NCBI RefSeq assembly: GCF_030053595.1
Contig: NZ_JASGBQ010000002.1
Coordinates: 62,001-126,000 of the forward strand
Source of the DNA: Fusibacillus kribbianus
GTDB lineage: Bacteria > Bacillota > Clostridia > Lachnospirales > Lachnospiraceae
Direction: 5' to 3'
DNA: 64,000 nucleotides
In this document: in pieces, positions 61,770 through 64,000 of the stretch
How positions within the stretch are numbered: position 1 is the stretch's first letter
Layout: every line of letters begins with the position of its first letter
Program-made: the position numbers and the translations under genes
The notes under the pieces: model-generated
Databases searched by the model: none
What the model was told of the DNA's origin: nothing
Seen by the model: only the letters and a program-made list of their open reading frames with translations

Positions 61770-62881
61770 AGGCGCACCTCGAATTCAAATACTTTTCTGT
61801 TATCGTATACATATTTGCCCGTAACATTTCGTGCAACTATGTTACTGCCATTATCTACTTCGACTTTTTTTAATGTAATAACCTTTATCGGATCATTCTT
61901 ACTGTCATTTTTTTCGTAATTACCATATCTTAGTATTGCTTCAATGGCTTCAATACTATGTGTTGCGATGAACACTTGAACATTCAGCTTTCTTGCCAAT
62001 GCAAATACGACCGGAAACAATATATCAAAATATTTTTTGTGCAGCCCCGTTTCTATCTCATCAATCAATAATAATGAATCTGTGGCATCAAACAGCTTAT
62101 TAAGAATATATAATATTTTTTTGATGCCGTCACCATAAACAGAAAAAGGCAAAATTACATTGTTCTTTGTGATGATGCTCTCCAGATATGTTCCATCATC
62201 TGCTTTCGTATAACAAATATCCTCAATAGAATCATCAAATTGTCTCAGGATATCGATTACAAGCTTCTTGTATTCTTGATTCTCTACAATATTCCGTAAC
62301 AAATCGTAGCGCAAGTGTCCGAAAGATGGTATATAATGAACTTCCCTTTTTACGATAGTTCCCGGAATTCCATTATCCAAAGAAGTACATCGTATCTCTT
62401 TTTCTACTGTCTTCTTTTCTGTTTGAGTGATAATACTCCCAGTAAATATTTTAGCTGTTTCAGGAATAATAGCTGGCGATCTTTTATACTGTGTTTTTTG
62501 GCGTGCTGACAGTGTTGACAACTGAAGGGCATCCTCACCAGAAACCGTTCTTTCACACCCACTCAGTTCAAACTCAAGCGGCCCATTACTGCTGTTCGCA
62601 TAAATATCAATTTCCAGTTGCTCTTTGTTCTGTTCAATATTAAACATTTTGATAAATGAAGTATAAAAACTGCTGTTTGGGTTGATTACTGTTCTTTGAT
62701 TAATCACATTCTTAATGGAGCTCAGCTGTGATTTAACAAACAACAACTGTATTGCTTCTAAAAATGTTGTTTTACCGCTATTGTTATCTCCTGCTATGAG
62801 ATTAATGTTAGAAAAGCCTGAAACAGTTAATTTCTGAATACCCCTGAATTGATTTATTTCAATCGATTTGATAAACGCCAT
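61766..62881 (-). CDS. AAA_15/AAA_21-class ATPase of a possible defence module
   Basis: 371 residues. The SMC/RecF-like N-terminus IKSIEINQFRGIQKLTVSGF precedes Walker A GDNNSGKTT at 31-39. Signature region near 235, Walker B SLLLIDEIETGLHK near 265 and the D/H-loop FIATHSIEAIEAIL near 300 are present. There is no fused TOPRIM; that function is on the next gene. It overlaps both neighbours by 1 and 4 bases. Comparable to AriA, OLD or RloA-type ATPases, without a firm match to one. Confidence 0.85.
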   Translation of the reverse strand: MAFIKSIEINQFRGIQKLTVSGFSNINLIAGDNNSGKTTFLEAIQLLFVKSQLSSIKNVINQRTVINPNSSFYTSFIKMFNIEQNKEQLEIDIYANSSNGPLEFELSGCERTVSGEDALQLSTLSARQKTQYKRSPAIIPETAKIFTGSIITQTEKKTVEKEIRCTSLDNGIPGTIVKREVHYIPSFGHLRYDLLRNIVENQEYKKLVIDILRQFDDSIEDICYTKADDGTYLESIITKNNVILPFSVYGDGIKKILYILNKLFDATDSLLLIDEIETGLHKKYFDILFPVVFALARKLNVQVFIATHSIEAIEAILRYGNYEKNDSKNDPIKVITLKKVEVDNGSNIVARNVTGKYVYDNRKVFEFEVRL

Positions 62882-63210
62882 TACTGATCATCTCCTTCAA
62901 TACTCTCAAAACTTATTACCAGTCTTGTGTTTGTAGCCATTGCAATCTTCTGTAAGGTTTCTATTTTAGGAACAACCTTACCGTTTTGTATTTTACTGAT
63001 ATTAGATTGGGACATATTAGTAATCCGACATAAATCTTCCTGTGTAAAATTATTCTCATCCAACACTCTTTGTATTTCCTCTGATACTCCATTTAACACT
63101 TCGCGTAGAGTATTTTTTGAAGTATCAAAAGTTTTTCCTTTTGATTCAGATGCAGGTTTTTTTAAGTTATCTATTTGTTCAAATATAGAACTCATATCTT
63201 CGGTATTCAT
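62881..63210 (-). CDS. XRE-type HTH regulator of the ATPase-TOPRIM module
   Basis: 109 residues. The C-terminal HTH_3: RVLDENNFTQEDLCRITNMSQ-type helices with SNISKIQNGKVVPKIETLQKIAMAT. It resembles HigA-like antitoxins and phage repressors; the N-terminal 45 residues are charged and may contact a partner. First gene of the module, ATG preceded by AAAGGAGG. Four repeats phased by about 40 bases lie upstream, the expected operators. Confidence 0.82.
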   Translation of the reverse strand: MNTEDMSSIFEQIDNLKKPASESKGKTFDTSKNTLREVLNGVSEEIQRVLDENNFTQEDLCRITNMSQSNISKIQNGKVVPKIETLQKIAMATNTRLVISFESIEGDDQ

Positions 63211-63227
63211 AATAACAACCTCCTTTT

Positions 63228-63367
63228 ATTTTAAGTATAACATATTTATTTCAAAATATACATCGAATTGTTATGTGTGACATATTTTTATTAATAATCT
63301 CCTGTATTGTTATTAATAACATATTTTTTCATTTTTTACAGCTAAATTGTTACGTATGACATATTTT
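63228..63367. promoter_or_regulatory. Four 21-bp operator-like repeats phased every 39-40 bases
   Basis: TTGTTATGTGTGACATATTT (63268), TTGTTATTAATAACATATTT (63307) and TTGTTACGTATGACATATTT (63347), with a degenerate fourth at 63228. Each has a TGTTAY-N-TRACA dyad plus ATATTT. The minus-strand extended -10 TGTTATACT (63242-63234) overlaps the fourth copy, so binding would shut the module's promoter. Confidence 0.78.
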
Positions 63368-63396
63368 AAATTTATCTCTTATCTTTACCCTAAGTC

Positions 63397-63434
63397 AAAA
63401 ATCGCTGAAGTCACAATGACCTCAGCGATTTTTT
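63397..63434 (-). terminator. Terminator after the symporter gene (bidirectional)
   Basis: AAAATCGCTGA and TCAGCGATTTT form the base of a long stem with AGTCA/TGAC pairing above; T tracts follow on both strands. It lies 31 bases after the symporter stop and insulates the defence-like module. Confidence 0.85.
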
Positions 63435-63465
63435 AAGGAATTTTTTCAAACGTCCGAAGCTATGC

Positions 63466-64000
63466 TCAATCACTCTCGTCCAGCCCTCTGGCCTGTTCTG
63501 CCTGAATCTCCGGGAAGGCGGAAAGCATCGGATCAATATCCTGATGTTTGATTCTTCTGTCCACATAATTCTTCGTAATCTTCATTACGATGGGCGACAG
63601 AACAAGAACACCGATCAGGTTGGGGATCGCCATAAGGCCGTTGAAGGTATCAGAAAGATCCCAGGCCAGCTCCAGGTTCATGGTGGCGCCGCAGAGAATA
63701 AATACAATAAAAATCACCCGATAAACGATGGTCCATTTTTCAGAGAACAGATACTCGAAGGCCTTTGTTCCGTAATGGCTCCATCCGAGCACTGTGGAAA
63801 AGGCAAACAGGAGGATGGCGATGGCGATGAATGCCGGACCTGCCTGACCAAAGACTGTGCCAAAGGCTTCTCCCACCAGCGCAGAGCCTTCCGAGCTGCT
63901 TAAAACGGCGCCCGTGTTTAGATCCACCAGGCCGGAGGTCAGAACAGCCAGAGCCGTCAGCGTACAAACCACAATGGTATCAGCGAACACTTCGAAGATT
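63466..64000 (-). CDS. Sodium:alanine/glycine symporter (AGCS family), C-terminal part
   Basis: About 178 codons, running off the right edge. The conserved EVFADTIVVCTLTALAVLTSG, FAFSTVLGWSHYGTKAFEYLF and AWDLSDTFNGLMAIPNLIGVLVLS identify AGCS (AlsT/DagA) transporters, integral membrane sodium-coupled carriers for alanine or glycine. The C-terminal tail is cytoplasmic and acidic. The frame is open to the last base, so the start is outside the window. Confidence 0.93.
   Translation of the reverse strand, partial: IFEVFADTIVVCTLTALAVLTSGLVDLNTGAVLSSSEGSALVGEAFGTVFGQAGPAFIAIAILLFAFSTVLGWSHYGTKAFEYLFSEKWTIVYRVIFIVFILCGATMNLELAWDLSDTFNGLMAIPNLIGVLVLSPIVMKITKNYVDRRIKHQDIDPMLSAFPEIQAEQARGLDESD

Noticed and set aside
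61026-63210. A named defence system such as PARIS or Gabija.
   Set aside because: The TOPRIM protein does not clearly match DUF4435 and no UvrD-like helicase is present; only a general ATPase-TOPRIM resemblance is defensible.
63228-63367. A mini CRISPR-like array.
   Set aside because: Four copies only, very AT-rich short spacers of about 19 bases, no cas gene; operator repeats at a promoter fit better.

Overview
The window reads as a chromosome segment of a spore-forming anaerobic Firmicute, most likely a gut Lachnospiraceae/Clostridia. Pointers are spo0A, a Spo0E-like phosphatase gene, strong GGAGG ribosome binding sites, a CarD regulator, a DUF1292 protein, a ferredoxin-nitroreductase and proteins with sortase-type anchors. 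The genus cannot be named from sequence alone. Most genes lie on the minus strand.

Layout. 1-6.3 kb: start of an iron alcohol dehydrogenase (cut by the edge), then a minus-strand operon argS, SNF2 helicase, membrane dipeptidase. 6.5-13.7 kb: cupin-like protein, XRE regulator, CarD, a (p)ppGpp-hydrolase-like HD protein, a second HD protein, glgA, spo0A, a DUF362 protein and a 45-residue Spo0E-like gene. 14.0-15.1 kb: ychF. 15.2-19.7 kb: nest of mobile DNA (truncated tyrosine recombinase, intact IS21-family element with a 4-bp target duplication, IS91-family and ISL3-family transposase remnants) bounded by a 37-bp inverted repeat.

20.0-47.9 kb is the centre of interest: one 27-kb minus-strand locus. 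It starts at a good promoter, runs through a leader with two cobalamin-riboswitch-like RNAs, and encodes two very large dockerin-bearing secreted proteins, a cell-surface cohesin protein, a DUF4430 (transcobalamin C-terminal-like) surface protein, a MoxR/DUF58/transglutaminase-like trio, a 1662-residue GLUG protein, a membrane-anchored alpha/alpha-barrel protein paired with a second DUF4430 protein (together resembling the two halves of animal intrinsic factor/transcobalamin), an ECF transporter (EcfT, fused double ATPase, S component) and a leucine-rich-repeat protein. Immediately downstream is a third cobalamin riboswitch with its own promoter and terminator, whose target gene appears lost at the mobile-element junction. 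My reading is a B12-regulated corrinoid capture and import apparatus that holds surface subunits together by cohesin-dockerin pairing. The riboswitches are seen in the sequence; the overall function is inference.

48-56.8 kb: YtrA-type GntR regulator with an ABC exporter, a TetR-flavodoxin pair with a long perfect operator, a sortase-anchored pilin-like protein, DUF1292 protein, a two-component system, and a VTC polyphosphate polymerase-like/DUF4956 pair. 56.8-60.8 kb: five-gene minus-strand operon including a HAD-guanylate kinase fusion. 61.0-63.4 kb: HTH, AAA ATPase and TOPRIM genes forming a possible defence module behind four 40-bp-phased operator repeats. The window ends inside a sodium:alanine symporter.
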